NCBI GenBank assembly: GCA_033763655.1
Contig: JANRKD010000001.1
Location: 1 to 64,000 of the forward strand
Source: QFOX01 sp033763655
Lineage (GTDB): Bacteria > Pseudomonadota > Alphaproteobacteria > Rickettsiales > UBA3002
Reading direction: 5' to 3'
Length of the DNA stretch: 64,000 bases
This document shows positions 8,057 through 16,511 of this stretch, one piece after another; position 1 is the first letter of the stretch, and the number at the start of each line of letters is the position of its first letter. The notes beneath the pieces are model-generated. The model ran no database searches and was not told the origin of the DNA. It worked only from the letters and a program-made list of their open reading frames with translations. Both the position numbers and the translations under genes were made by a program.

Positions 8057-8479
8057 ATGCGCAAACCACCCCAAAAACCGCCCGCTTTCCTCGGCAAACC
8101 GATGGCCGAAATGAGCGAGGCCGAGTGGGAATCGCTCTGCGATGGCTGCGGCCTGTGCTGCCAGATTCGCGTCGAGGACGAAGACACCGGCGAGATTGCG
8201 CTGAGCAATGCCGCCTGCCGCTATTTATGCCTCAAATCCCACCAATGCAGCGATTACGCCAACCGCCAGCAAAACGTGCCGGATTGCATTAAGGTGACGC
8301 CTGAGAATGTGCTGGAACTCGACTGGCTACCGCATAGCTGCGCCTACCGCCTCGTCGCGTTCGGCCAGCCCCTGCCCCGCTGGCACCACCTCATCAGCGG
8401 CGACCGCGCGCGCGTCCACCGCTATGGCCCGTCGATGAAAGGCGCGCTCATCAGCGAGGATGACGCCGATTGGGAGTAA
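8057..8479 (+). CDS. YcgN family cysteine-cluster protein (UPF0260)
   Basis: The 140-residue protein shows the family's Cys-rich N-terminal cluster CDGCGLCC near residues 29-36. Further conserved Cys residues follow (AACRYLCLK, QCSDYANR, PDCIKV) and the motif LPHSCAYRL. The Cys pattern suggests metal or Fe-S binding, but no function is established. The Mu-like prophage is inserted 10 bp after its stop codon, leaving the gene intact. Confidence 0.88.
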   Translation: MRKPPQKPPAFLGKPMAEMSEAEWESLCDGCGLCCQIRVEDEDTGEIALSNAACRYLCLKSHQCSDYANRQQNVPDCIKVTPENVLELDWLPHSCAYRLVAFGQPLPRWHHLISGDRARVHRYGPSMKGALISEDDADWE

Positions 8480-8484
8480 GCTAA

Positions 8485-8489
8485 GGCGC
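8485..8489. repeat. Target-site duplication, left copy (GGCGC)
   Basis: GGCGC directly precedes the TG that opens the prophage at 8490. The identical five bases directly follow the terminal CA at 41673. Five-base duplications are the signature of Mu-type transposition. Confidence 0.65.
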
Positions 8490-8684
8490 TGTCCAACGAC
8501 ACTTTGAATGGTAAATGGATAAGTGCCGGGATTAACCGGCGTTAAGTGGGACAAGGTGGGACGAGACCAACAGTGGCCGGGCGCTTCGGCGTTTCTGAAA
8601 TTGGTGCATCGCTCGTCTGTGTAAAAATCGCTGTGCGACACTTTGACCCCCCATTTTCGGACGATGCGACACTTGGTTTGATAG
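8490..8684 (+). promoter_or_regulatory. Prophage left end with three transposase-type binding sites
   Basis: Three forward copies of a motif starting CGACACTT are spaced across the left end: CGACACTTTGAATGG (from 8497), CGACACTTTGACC (from 8636) and CGACACTTGGTTTGATAG (8667-8684). The third closely matches the two inverted sites at the right end. The layout of several sites per end, inverted between ends, resembles the L1-L3/R sites bound by MuA. Confidence 0.55.
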
Positions 8685-8688
8685 TGGC

Positions 8689-9687
8689 CTATACCTGACG
8701 GAGAGCATGAAGCACCTTGCCAAGGATTCTGAAATCGATGCCGTCGTTTATGGTCACTTCAAACGGCTCGTAACGGGGGTTTTCCGAGAAGACGCGCACC
8801 TTGTTTCGGGGTAGGCGCTGCAAGTGTTTGACGAGTATCTCTCCTTCCAAGCGCAACAGGTAAATACCGTCACCTGCCTTCAAATGGCGTTCGGCGCTGC
8901 TGCAAACCAGCAGTTCTCCGCCTTTAATCACGGGCTCCATGCTCTCGCCGCGCGCATAAACAACGAAGGCCTCGCCCCGCGTAAGGCCAAGCGAGCGCAC
9001 CACTGAGCGGCTCAGGCTCATATATTCGGCGACCTCTTCTTTGATAACCGCCGCGCCGTCGCCGGCGCTGGCCTCGACATTCATCACCGGCAGGCGGAAG
9101 GAATCCTCGCTCACAGGCTCCTGAGCTATTGCTGCGCGCTCAACCGCTCGCGGCTGAGGCATGTTCATGCCCTGAATACGCTCCATCGAACCTTTGCCGG
9201 AAATGAGCCAGCCCGCATCAAGGTTTGCGACCTGGGCAATCAAATTAAGCTGCTCAATTGTCGGCTCTTCTTTGCCCGCCATGAAGGCATCGATTAGCTT
9301 ATCATCGATTCTGGTTGTCAGTGAAATAGGCATGACGCCGCCCATCTCCTTGACGACCCACTTCATCCGGTCAGGCAGGCTTTCCGCCATATTGCGGATG
9401 ATATCACTCTCCTGAAGTGGGGCTGGTTTTCCATCCGGAGTGCCTTCGCCTACTCCAAGCCACAAAAAGGAAACGCTGGCTGCACGTGCCATTGCCACCA
9501 CCCGCTCTCTTGATGGATCAGAACCTGCCATATAATCAGCGATAGTCGGCGCACTGATGCCCGAGGCGCGGGCTAGAGCCGCTACGCTGCCCACCTTGTC
9601 CACGCAAAAATTCAGCCTCTCGATGAAAGCGATGCGATCAGAAGTAAGGTTTGCCGATTTTTTTGCAGGTTTAATCTGCTTTTGCAT
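8689..9687 (-). CDS. Prophage repressor with tandem HTH regions and S24 peptidase domain
   Basis: This 332-residue protein is the likely lysogeny repressor. Residues about 34-55 form one helix-turn-helix (VAALARASGISAPTIADYMA). A second region resembling an HTH repressor domain lies at about 110-155, with similar 'SFLWLGVGEG' and 'AGWLISGKGS' sequences closing each unit. The C-terminal half is a LexA/S24 peptidase domain with the Ser in GESMEPVIKGG and the Lys in EILVKHLQ, so RecA-stimulated self-cleavage is plausible. It is transcribed leftward, divergent from the early operon, as expected for a Mu-type switch. Confidence 0.85.
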   Translation of the reverse strand: MQKQIKPAKKSANLTSDRIAFIERLNFCVDKVGSVAALARASGISAPTIADYMAGSDPSRERVVAMARAASVSFLWLGVGEGTPDGKPAPLQESDIIRNMAESLPDRMKWVVKEMGGVMPISLTTRIDDKLIDAFMAGKEEPTIEQLNLIAQVANLDAGWLISGKGSMERIQGMNMPQPRAVERAAIAQEPVSEDSFRLPVMNVEASAGDGAAVIKEEVAEYMSLSRSVVRSLGLTRGEAFVVYARGESMEPVIKGGELLVCSSAERHLKAGDGIYLLRLEGEILVKHLQRLPRNKVRVFSENPRYEPFEVTINDGIDFRILGKVLHALRQV

Positions 9688-9765
9688 CTTGGCGTTTTTC
9701 CCTAATAATTCAATGTTTTAGAATTGTTATAAAAGGCAATCCTTCCAACCTGAACCCGCAAAATA

Positions 9766-9803
9766 ATGTTTTCCGTTGACTAAACATCGGCAAACCTTAT
9801 TAT
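9766..9803 (+). promoter_or_regulatory. Probable early promoter with overlapping operator
   Basis: TTGACT (9776-9781) and TATTAT (9798-9803) are separated by 16 bp, ahead of ner. An inverted repeat ATGTTT-N10-AAACAT (9766-9787) overlaps the -35 box, and AATGTTTT recurs at 9712-9719 nearer the repressor gene. These are the best operator candidates in the divergent 181-bp region 9688-9868. Confidence 0.55.
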
Positions 9804-9868
9804 GGGTGCATTAGTCGAATCAACCACACCAAAAAAAACCGGCTCCACCCGGTCTTCAAAGGAGAGAT

Positions 9869-10297
9869 ATGGCACGTACCAAAAACTGGCATGCGGAAGA
9901 TATCAAGGCCGCTGTACGAAAGCGTGGAAAAACGCTGATCGATATCGGGTTGGAGGCTGGGCTTCACCGCACCGCAGGTAGCCACGCTCTCAGAGCCCCT
10001 TTTCCATCCGCGCAAATTGCTATCGCAAACTTCCTTGGCCTATCCGTGCATGACATCTGGCCGCTTTGGTATGATCAAAGTGGCCAGCGCATTGGACTGC
10101 TAAAATCTAAGCGTAACCCTAACCCTAATGCGGGGCTCTGTCACCGCAAAAAAAGCCCCTCTGAATTAGCAGCCATTTTCGGCTCTACGGAATCTCCCCA
10201 CCATCCTGACAGAAGCGCACGGCAAGCGCGGGGGGAGGGCGTGGCGGTTTTCTCCGCCGCCACGCCTGCAAAAAGCGACGGGGCGCATCATGCATAG
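9869..10297 (+). CDS. ner: Ner-like winged-helix transcriptional regulator
   Basis: This 142-residue protein has the Ner/Nlp DNA-binding domain over residues 5-70: WHAEDIKAAVRKRGKTLIDI, a recognition region AGLHRTAGSHALRAPFPSAQ and the terminal signature GLSVHDIWPLWY. In Mu, Ner limits early and repressor transcription. The C-terminal 70 residues are charged and low in predicted structure, longer than in typical Ner proteins (about 75-100 residues). AAAGGAG precedes the ATG. It is the first gene of the rightward early operon. Confidence 0.87.
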   Translation: MARTKNWHAEDIKAAVRKRGKTLIDIGLEAGLHRTAGSHALRAPFPSAQIAIANFLGLSVHDIWPLWYDQSGQRIGLLKSKRNPNPNAGLCHRKKSPSELAAIFGSTESPHHPDRSARQARGEGVAVFSAATPAKSDGAHHA

Positions 10298-10616
10298 CCG
10301 CGCCTACACAGATAGCGAGAACGACATCATTCACTACCAACCGCTCCGCTCCGAAGTGGCGCCGGCAATCTATTCCCGACCCGAGCGCTCAATGACGCCG
10401 GCGCAGATGCGCGAAATCGGCAAGACCCGCCGCGCCGCCGTCCATGGCAGAACGGTTGCCTTCATGCGCCTGTCGCCGACATGCAAAGTCACCCCTATCT
10501 GGAACACCTGCTGGCATGAAGAATACCTGACCGAGGATGAGGCACATCAGGCCGCTGCGGTCTGGGAACGGCGCGTCATGATCATGCAGCCCGGTTTCTC
10601 GGCGAGGCAGGCATGA
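10290..10616 (+). CDS. Phage early protein, unknown function
   Basis: A 108-residue protein that starts inside the last codons of ner and ends overlapping the next ATG. It is rich in Arg and Met with a Trp-containing central part (PIWNTCWHEEYLTEDEAHQA). No domain is recognised. Tight overlaps on both sides support it as a real early-operon gene. Confidence 0.6.
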   Translation: MHSRAYTDSENDIIHYQPLRSEVAPAIYSRPERSMTPAQMREIGKTRRAAVHGRTVAFMRLSPTCKVTPIWNTCWHEEYLTEDEAHQAAAVWERRVMIMQPGFSARQA

Positions 10617-10807
10617 GTGCACATTTTTTACATCTCCCCGCCGAACATCTGATTGCTGCTGAAATGCGCCTGGCACGGCGCGCCACCCTGCCTTCGGACA
10701 ATGGCGCGTTGCCGTTTGCCAACTGGCTGCTCGGCCATGTGAGCGCAGGTCGCATCAGCATCGAAATGGCCGAGGCCATCTGCCGCTATCAGGAGAACGT
10801 CGCATGA
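10613..10807 (+). CDS. Small phage early protein, unknown function
   Basis: A 64-residue predicted helical protein (LPAEHLIAAEMRLARR ... ISIEMAEAICRYQ). It overlaps its neighbours at both ends by four bases (ATGA), which argues for translation. No family is recognised. Confidence 0.55.
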   Translation: MSAHFLHLPAEHLIAAEMRLARRATLPSDNGALPFANWLLGHVSAGRISIEMAEAICRYQENVA

Positions 10808-10905
10808 GAATGATCCGCACCATCGTCGACGTCTTTATCTCGCCTGCCGTGCTGATGCTGTTTTTCCTCTGTGTTCTGTTCAGTGGAGGTGATGATGACG
10901 CATAG
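10804..10905 (+). CDS. 33-residue single-span membrane protein
   Basis: The ATG overlaps the previous stop (ATGA). The product is essentially one hydrophobic helix (ISPAVLMLFFLCVLFSGG) followed by an acidic tail (DDDA). It is too short for standard gene callers. Its role is unknown. Confidence 0.45.
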   Translation: MRMIRTIVDVFISPAVLMLFFLCVLFSGGDDDA

Positions 10906-11110
10906 TTCCAAACTCACGCCGCCCTGCCGCACATGCGGGAAGGGCAACGGCTTCTGCTTTGTCTGCGGCCGTAAACCTGCCGACATGCCGATGGAAGAAG
11001 GCTTCACATTCAATGCGCACGCAGGCATCTGCCTGACATGCCTGCGTACCCTTCTCAAGCGCCTGGTCACACATATGGATACATCATCCGGCGGAGGGCG
11101 CAATGGTTAG
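10895..11110 (+). CDS. Small Cys-rich (zinc-ribbon-like) phage protein
   Basis: A 71-residue protein whose start at 10895 is set by GGAGG five bases upstream. Cys pairs CRTCGKGNGFCFVC and CLTC suggest a zinc-binding knuckle. It overlaps the 3' end of the preceding 33-residue gene in another frame. Function unknown; a DNA- or protein-binding early accessory factor is possible. Confidence 0.55.
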   Translation: MTHSSKLTPPCRTCGKGNGFCFVCGRKPADMPMEEGFTFNAHAGICLTCLRTLLKRLVTHMDTSSGGGRNG

Positions 11111-11225
11111 CCTTCATCGCGCATTAAATGTCACTTTAATTGCTATCCTGCTGGCCTTGCCTTTCGTGCTGCGCGACGGCTACCACAAATGGACGAAGAT
11201 GGAAGACGCGCGGAGGGGCCAATGA
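11103..11225 (+). CDS. 40-residue membrane protein
   Basis: The open frame encodes a short protein with one hydrophobic helix (VTLIAILLALPFVLR) followed by a basic, soluble tail (DGYHKWTKMEDARRGQ). It overlaps the previous gene at its start and the next gene at its stop (ATGA). Function unknown. Confidence 0.45.
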   Translation: MVSLHRALNVTLIAILLALPFVLRDGYHKWTKMEDARRGQ

Positions 11226-11608
11226 GCAACCTCGCCAGGGCACAGCTTTACAGCGTCATCCAGAAGGCGCTGCCGAACTGGCTGCATGATGACATCTGCC
11301 TCGTCGCCGGTCGCTGGTATGCTGCGAGCAAAGGCGATCCAATCTACCCGCTGAGCGATGCGCTTGAGCACCAGCTGCACCTGCAGCCCATGTGGAAACG
11401 CGAAGCACAAGAGCGCGAGCAGGAAATCGCCTGGCGCAAGGGACTGTCAGAAAAAACCGCGAAGGAGGTGGAGGCCATGTGCCGCCGCCTGCTGCGTGGC
11501 AATCCAAGAAACCGATTCGTGCGCGAGCAGTACCCGCAACTCTACGCGGTAATCACTGCCGAACAGCAGGCGGCAACCATGCACCGGGGGAAAGAACATG
11601 CCGCGTAA
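11222..11608 (+). CDS. Phage early protein, unknown function
   Basis: A 128-residue protein; the start at 11222 overlaps the preceding stop (ATGA) with GGAGGGG about eight bases upstream. The central region is a long charged helix (KREAQEREQEIAWRKG ... SEKTAKEVEAMCRRLLR). No family is recognised. Confidence 0.6.
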   Translation: MSNLARAQLYSVIQKALPNWLHDDICLVAGRWYAASKGDPIYPLSDALEHQLHLQPMWKREAQEREQEIAWRKGLSEKTAKEVEAMCRRLLRGNPRNRFVREQYPQLYAVITAEQQAATMHRGKEHAA

Positions 11609-12134
11609 AAAGTCCGGTGCCGCCGCAAAAAACCAGCTCACCTTCTCATTTGAGGTGTCGGTGGATGATGTGTTTACGCTCGAGGGCGGATCGCCTGCCG
11701 GGCTTTCCGACTTTGATTTCCATCTGCGCAACACGCTCAAGGAGCTGCTCGACGACGCGGCCAGACGCCCCGTTAACCCGCTCGACCGCGAAGAAATAGC
11801 CGCACGCATGACCGATAAGCTGGGCCGCAGAATCACCAAAACACACCTCGACGAGTGGACAGCCAAGGCCACCATCAATCGCCGCATCCATGTGGATGCG
11901 TTGCGTGGGCTTTGCGAGGTCACCGGCGACATGCGGCCCATCCATTATTTCGTCGAGAGCTGCGGGTTGCGGGCATTAACGCCCGACCTTGCCCGCTGCG
12001 CGGAATGGGGCGCATCGGAAGTGATTCGCCGCAATCTGGCCAACAAACAGAAGTCGCTGGGTATCGAGCTTGAGAACCCGACCGTTATTAACGCGCTAAC
12101 TAATCGCCTATTAAATGGGGGAAACCATGACTAA
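11598..12134 (+). CDS. Phage early protein, unknown function
   Basis: A 178-residue protein with a lysine-rich start (MPRKKSGAAAKN) and a helical region (NPLDREEIAARMTDKLGRR) that reads like a DNA-binding or replication accessory domain; proteins of this type commonly precede the transposase in Mu-like phages. The segment ITKTHLDEWTAK may be a recognition helix. The functional guess is weak. Confidence 0.6.
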   Translation: MPRKKSGAAAKNQLTFSFEVSVDDVFTLEGGSPAGLSDFDFHLRNTLKELLDDAARRPVNPLDREEIAARMTDKLGRRITKTHLDEWTAKATINRRIHVDALRGLCEVTGDMRPIHYFVESCGLRALTPDLARCAEWGASEVIRRNLANKQKSLGIELENPTVINALTNRLLNGGNHD

Positions 12135-12255
12135 AATTGTTCTGCCGGGCTTTCCTCATACTAAAGAGAGAATTAAAGAACTGGCGCAAAAAAATTGGCC
12201 ATTTCACTTTAGCGCGCAAACCGATCTCGACGAAAAGGAGATCGTGCATGATTAA
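12127..12255 (+). CDS. 42-residue phage protein
   Basis: The start overlaps the end of the previous gene and the 3' end overlaps the transposase start by eight bases. It encodes a charged peptide (ERIKELAQKNWPFHFSAQTD). Base composition is AT-richer than its neighbours. Function unknown; translational coupling to the transposase is its most evident feature. Confidence 0.45.
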   Translation: MTKIVLPGFPHTKERIKELAQKNWPFHFSAQTDLDEKEIVHD

Positions 12256-14473
12256 GGTAGCATATACTGCGCGGGAACTGGCGGAGATGACGCTATCGGG
12301 CTGGCCCAATACTCGGCAAGGTATAGAATACCTTGCGAAAAAGGGACGGTGGCCCAGCAAACCTAGAGAAGCACGCGGCGGCGGGTCTGAGTACCCGCTT
12401 GCCACGCTGCCTGCTGCATTACAAAAGGCAATCATCGGGCGCATGGTAGAGGCTTCTAAGTGCGTGAACCTGCTCGCTCCTATCGAGGGGCTGAGCGCGG
12501 CTATTCCGCACGTCGGCAGGATCGAGCGGCAGGCCGCCAAGCTGATGATCGTCCAGTATTTCGAGAAGTATTGCCGCACCACCGGCCAGTGCATCACGCG
12601 CGCCGAGCAACTGTTCCTGGCGAACTACAAGCTTCAGGCGGCGCAGACGCCCAACGATCTGCCCTTCAATGTCTATGCGGACTTCTCCCTGGCAAGCCTC
12701 CACCGCTGGCGTGCAATAGCGGTGACCGCGCCAGAAGCACTTGGCGGCAAGTATGGTGGCCGCAAGGGAACGGGTGTTCTCAAACGCGCCAATGGCGGTC
12801 AGGTTGCCACATACATCGCCGCGCTGATGTCGGAGAATCGCCACTATAAGGGCGGGCACTTGCGCGATATGACGCGCGCCCGCTTCGGCAATCAGCTCGA
12901 TGTCGCCGGCAAGAAGGTTGCGTTGCCGTCGCTTCGCGCTTTCGAGCGCCATATCGTCGAATGGAAAACCGAGAACGCCCAGCTGTTCACCGCCATCACC
13001 GCGCCCGGCACGTTCAAAAACCAGATGCGCGTCGCCGCCGGCGACGCGACCGGCAGCATCGAGCGGCTCAACCAGCAATGGCAGATCGACGCCAGCCCGG
13101 CCGACGCGCTTTGCAAGGACGGACGCTACAGCATCTACGCCATTATCGACGTATGGAGCCGCCGCGCTTTGTTTAGCGTCAGCAAGACCGCCAAGACCGA
13201 GGGATCGCTGCTGCTGGTGCGCAAGGCTGTCATGGCATGGGGATTCCCGGAAAGCATCAAGACCGACAACGGCGCCGACTTTATCTCGCGCCGGTTCAAG
13301 ATCGCACTGGCGGCGCTCGGCATCCAGCAGGAGATCAGCCCTCCTTACTCGCCCGAGAAGAAAGCCTTCGTCGAGCGCGTGATTGGGACGATGCAGCGCG
13401 ACCTGATGGCGATCCTGCCGGGCTTCTCCGGACATAACGTCGCCGACCGGCAACGCATCCGCGATCAAAAGGATTTCGCATCGCGCCTGGGCGAATCCGC
13501 AGACTCGATGTTCTCTGTCGAGCTGACTTCCACGGAGCTGCAGGTGATGCTGGATAAATGGGCCGATGGCAAATATGGCCGCGCCGTGCATGAAGGCATC
13601 GGCACTTCACCGATGGAGAAAGCCGCGAGCTGGCCGGAAGCGGTGCGTAAGCCCAACGACATCCGCGCACTCGACCTGCTGCTGGCGCCTATCGCCGGTG
13701 GCAACGGCATGCGGTCGGTGACCAAGTCGGGCCTGCGCATCGATGGCCGCCAATATCTCAGCGAAGCGTTGCTGCCTTACATCGGCAAGCAGGTGATGGT
13801 GCGTCACGACCCTGCCGATCTGGGCCGCATTTATGCGTTCAGCGATGATGAAGAGTTCCTCTTCGAGGCAATCAACCCGGAAACGCTGGGCATCAACCCA
13901 GCCGCCTTCGCCCGTCAGCTGCAGGCTGCACAGGCCGCGCTCATTGGCGAAAAGAAGAAAGAGTTGAACGCGGTGCGCCGTAAGCTCAACCGGAAGGATC
14001 TGGCCGATCAGATCCTTTCGATGCATTCCGCCGGCACCGTTGAGGCCTTCCCGCGCCCGGCCGAGGGATATACCTCGCCGGCGCTGGAAGCGGCGGCGCG
14101 TGCAATGACCGCCACTCCCATCGTGCCGGACTCGCCTGAGCTTAAAATCCGCATGAAGCATGTCGCTGCGCGCATGAAAAATGCACCAGTCGAAGAAGAC
14201 CTGGACGCTGCCAAGCACCAGCGACTGGATGAATGTGACCGCCTGGTCGCCGAAGGCAAGCCATTGCCACCCGAACAGATTGCATGGCTTGAGCGCGTTG
14301 ATGGCCAAGCCTGGCTGCAATCGCGCCGATTTCAGCGTGAACGTCAGGCACAAGCGGATGCGCTTTACGCCAAACGCCGAGCGGAGCTGGGTTTGGATAT
14401 CCCAACTGTCCCCACTATTCCGACTGCCCCAAACGACAAGAATAACAACAACCAACCACTTGTAGGAGAGTGA
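12248..14473 (+). CDS. Mu-type DDE transposase (MuA-like)
   Basis: This 741-residue protein should pair the prophage ends, cut them and join them to target DNA. The start at 12248 is set by AAGGAG eight bases upstream. Residues 1-65 form a Mu-type N-terminal HTH domain (YTARELAEMTLSGWP ... GSEYPLATLP). The integrase core carries the DDE triad in QWQIDASPAD, IKTDNGADF and KAFVERVIGTM. A Mu transposase C-terminal beta-barrel and a charged C-terminal region, likely contacting the B protein, follow. The B ATPase gene is immediately downstream. Confidence 0.93.
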   Translation: MIKVAYTARELAEMTLSGWPNTRQGIEYLAKKGRWPSKPREARGGGSEYPLATLPAALQKAIIGRMVEASKCVNLLAPIEGLSAAIPHVGRIERQAAKLMIVQYFEKYCRTTGQCITRAEQLFLANYKLQAAQTPNDLPFNVYADFSLASLHRWRAIAVTAPEALGGKYGGRKGTGVLKRANGGQVATYIAALMSENRHYKGGHLRDMTRARFGNQLDVAGKKVALPSLRAFERHIVEWKTENAQLFTAITAPGTFKNQMRVAAGDATGSIERLNQQWQIDASPADALCKDGRYSIYAIIDVWSRRALFSVSKTAKTEGSLLLVRKAVMAWGFPESIKTDNGADFISRRFKIALAALGIQQEISPPYSPEKKAFVERVIGTMQRDLMAILPGFSGHNVADRQRIRDQKDFASRLGESADSMFSVELTSTELQVMLDKWADGKYGRAVHEGIGTSPMEKAASWPEAVRKPNDIRALDLLLAPIAGGNGMRSVTKSGLRIDGRQYLSEALLPYIGKQVMVRHDPADLGRIYAFSDDEEFLFEAINPETLGINPAAFARQLQAAQAALIGEKKKELNAVRRKLNRKDLADQILSMHSAGTVEAFPRPAEGYTSPALEAAARAMTATPIVPDSPELKIRMKHVAARMKNAPVEEDLDAAKHQRLDECDRLVAEGKPLPPEQIAWLERVDGQAWLQSRRFQRERQAQADALYAKRRAELGLDIPTVPTIPTAPNDKNNNNQPLVGE

Positions 14474-14475
14474 TT

Positions 14476-15225
14476 ATGCCGACCATAAAAACCATTCCAG
14501 CCCGCGTACACGGAGCTGCACCCCTTCGCAATATCGGGCTTTTGGAGGAGCTGCTATTGCGGGCAATTAATCGTGAGTCGCATCTGCCCGGCATCGTGAC
14601 TTTCTCAGGCCCAAGCGGCTTTGGAAAGTCTACAGCGGTTGGTTTTGTGACGGCGCAGTACCAAGCCATTTATGTGGAGGTACGCAGCGTTTGGACGAAA
14701 AAGGCATTTCTCGAGAATATCCTTGCGCGCGGCATGGGCATTAAACCCGCTCCCACAATAGCGGCCATGGCAGATCAGGTATCCGAAGAGCTGGCTACTT
14801 CGCAGCGGCCTTTAATGCTTGATGAAGCGGACAACCTGATTGAGCGCAATCTGATTGAGTTGGTGCGTGACCTCTACGAGCAAAGCAAGGCGCCGGTCGT
14901 GCTGATCGGTGAGGAGCTATTGCCGCAAAAGCTCAAACGCTGGGAGCGTTTCCACGGACGCGTGATGGACTGGGCACAGGCACTGCCTGCCAATGGCAAT
15001 GATGTCCGCACGCTGGTTCGCCACTATGCGCCTGACATCGAGTTGCGTGACGATTTTGTGAATCGCCTGGTGCAGGAGGCCAATGGTTCAGTGCGCCGAA
15101 TCGTCACCAACATCGACAAGATTGCCTACGTCGCGCGCGGCGAAGGCTGGAAAACGGTTGGCTTGGCAGAATGGGGGAATCGCCCGCTTCATTCCTCGAC
15201 GCCGCCGCAAGCACGGAAGTTCTAG
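14476..15225 (+). CDS. MuB-like AAA+ target-DNA activator
   Basis: This 249-residue ATPase should bind target DNA, stimulate the transposase and provide target immunity. The Walker A motif is GPSGFGKST and the Walker B is PLMLDEADN. Unlike Mu B it lacks a long N-terminal HTH extension. The start at 14476 follows TAGGAG. It sits 2 bp after the transposase stop. Confidence 0.88.
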   Translation: MPTIKTIPARVHGAAPLRNIGLLEELLLRAINRESHLPGIVTFSGPSGFGKSTAVGFVTAQYQAIYVEVRSVWTKKAFLENILARGMGIKPAPTIAAMADQVSEELATSQRPLMLDEADNLIERNLIELVRDLYEQSKAPVVLIGEELLPQKLKRWERFHGRVMDWAQALPANGNDVRTLVRHYAPDIELRDDFVNRLVQEANGSVRRIVTNIDKIAYVARGEGWKTVGLAEWGNRPLHSSTPPQARKF

Positions 15226-15227
15226 CC

Positions 15228-15830
15228 ATGGCAAAACGCAAATCACTCGACCGCGATGCCATGTGGGAAGCGATCCGCAAGAAGCGGTCGTTTACCCTCA
15301 ATGACATCAGCCTCCACACCGATCACAGATGCTGCTCGATCAAGGATTTTCTGCAGCCATTGATCCTCGCCGGATATGTTGTCAAGACATCTGGCCAGAA
15401 GCCGGCGATCTTTAAGCTGGTGCGCGATTGCGGGAAGCAGTATCCGCGCCTGGATAAGAAGGGCAATCCTGCGCCGCCTTCCGACACGCAGCGCATGTGG
15501 GCCGCTTTGAAAGTGACGGGCTACACACCGTTCGATTGCCGCGACCTTGCTTTCGTGGCGAAGACCGAGATCGAGATGGCACGCAAGTATGTCCGCTTTC
15601 TGGCGCTGGCCGGGTATCTGCGCATCATCGAAAAGGAAACGAAGAGGGCGCTGACCAAGTACCTGTTCGTGCGTGCTCGCGATAGTGGCCCGCGTGCGCC
15701 TGAACTTCGTGCCCGCCATACGGAGGTCTATGATCCCAACATCCGCGAGGTGGTCTGGAAGAAGGGCCATGTCCGCGCGCTCGATGTGAAGTCCGGCAAG
15801 ATGGTCTGGGCAAAGGCAGGTGCAAAATGA
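15228..15830 (+). CDS. Phage winged-helix DNA-binding protein
   Basis: A 200-residue protein with what look like two successive winged-helix segments: residues about 10-55 (TLNDISLHTDHRCCSIKDFL ... LAGYVVK) and 85-130 (CRDLAFVAKTEIEMARKYVR ... LAGYLRI). It starts just after the MuB gene. Proteins with this layout are common but uncharacterised in Mu-like phages of Proteobacteria. Confidence 0.65.
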   Translation: MAKRKSLDRDAMWEAIRKKRSFTLNDISLHTDHRCCSIKDFLQPLILAGYVVKTSGQKPAIFKLVRDCGKQYPRLDKKGNPAPPSDTQRMWAALKVTGYTPFDCRDLAFVAKTEIEMARKYVRFLALAGYLRIIEKETKRALTKYLFVRARDSGPRAPELRARHTEVYDPNIREVVWKKGHVRALDVKSGKMVWAKAGAK

Positions 15831-16207
15831 GCAAACCCATCCAGCTCACCGCCCTGCAGATTGCGCAGGCGCACTGGACGCCGGTGCCGGATTGGGTGCG
15901 CCTGCTCGCGGAATACAGCGACAAGCACACTCAGGCAGCCGCGTCGAGGAAGATTGGCCGCTCGGCCAGTCTGGTCAACCAGGTTTTGAAGCAGAAATAT
16001 CCCGGCGATCTGCAGGCCGTTCAAGCCCGTGTTGAAACGGCCTTAAAAATTGAGATGGTGCGCTGCCCGATCATGGGGCCAATTGCTGGTAGCGAGTGCC
16101 TCAAGCATCAAGGCGTGCCGTATAATCCTGGTAATCACATGGCGGTTGCGTTGTTTCGTCAATGCCGCCGCTGCCCGAATGCATGTGGGAGAAAACCCCA
16201 TGGATAA
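15827..16207 (+). CDS. Phage HTH protein with C-terminal Cys cluster
   Basis: A 126-residue protein. Residues about 35-55 resemble a helix-turn-helix (TQAAASRKIGRSASLVNQVL). Four Cys in the C-terminal half (RCPIMG, SECLKHQG, RQCRRCPNACG) could bind zinc. Overlaps the previous gene by four bases. Function unknown. Confidence 0.6.
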   Translation: MSKPIQLTALQIAQAHWTPVPDWVRLLAEYSDKHTQAAASRKIGRSASLVNQVLKQKYPGDLQAVQARVETALKIEMVRCPIMGPIAGSECLKHQGVPYNPGNHMAVALFRQCRRCPNACGRKPHG

Positions 16208-16511
16208 TACTCTGCACACGGATCTCACCTATCTCGCGGAAGACTTAGAAATTTACATTCAAGGCATGCAGCGCAACGCGCCAGTGGTGGCTAACTATGA
16301 CGAGATAAATGACCGCGTCTCTATCCTGCGTATGGAATGGCACTCTTACATTTATTTCTTACAGGATTGCAAAAAGCGGGCGGAAGAGTTTGCGCGCCTG
16401 GTGAAGCCCGCTGACCAAGCAGAATTCCTCAATAATCCAAAATTAATCAGTCTCAAACTTGAGCGCATTAAGCGCCGCAATAAAAACCCTGAAAGGATGA
16501 AGCCGCTATGA
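16200..16511 (+). CDS. Phage protein, unknown function
   Basis: A 103-residue, mainly helical and charged protein (TYLAEDLEIYIQGMQ ... KKRAEEFARLVKPADQ). The start at 16200 overlaps the upstream stop region; the stop overlaps the DUF3164 gene (ATGA). No family is recognised. Confidence 0.6.
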   Translation: MDNTLHTDLTYLAEDLEIYIQGMQRNAPVVANYDEINDRVSILRMEWHSYIYFLQDCKKRAEEFARLVKPADQAEFLNNPKLISLKLERIKRRNKNPERMKPL

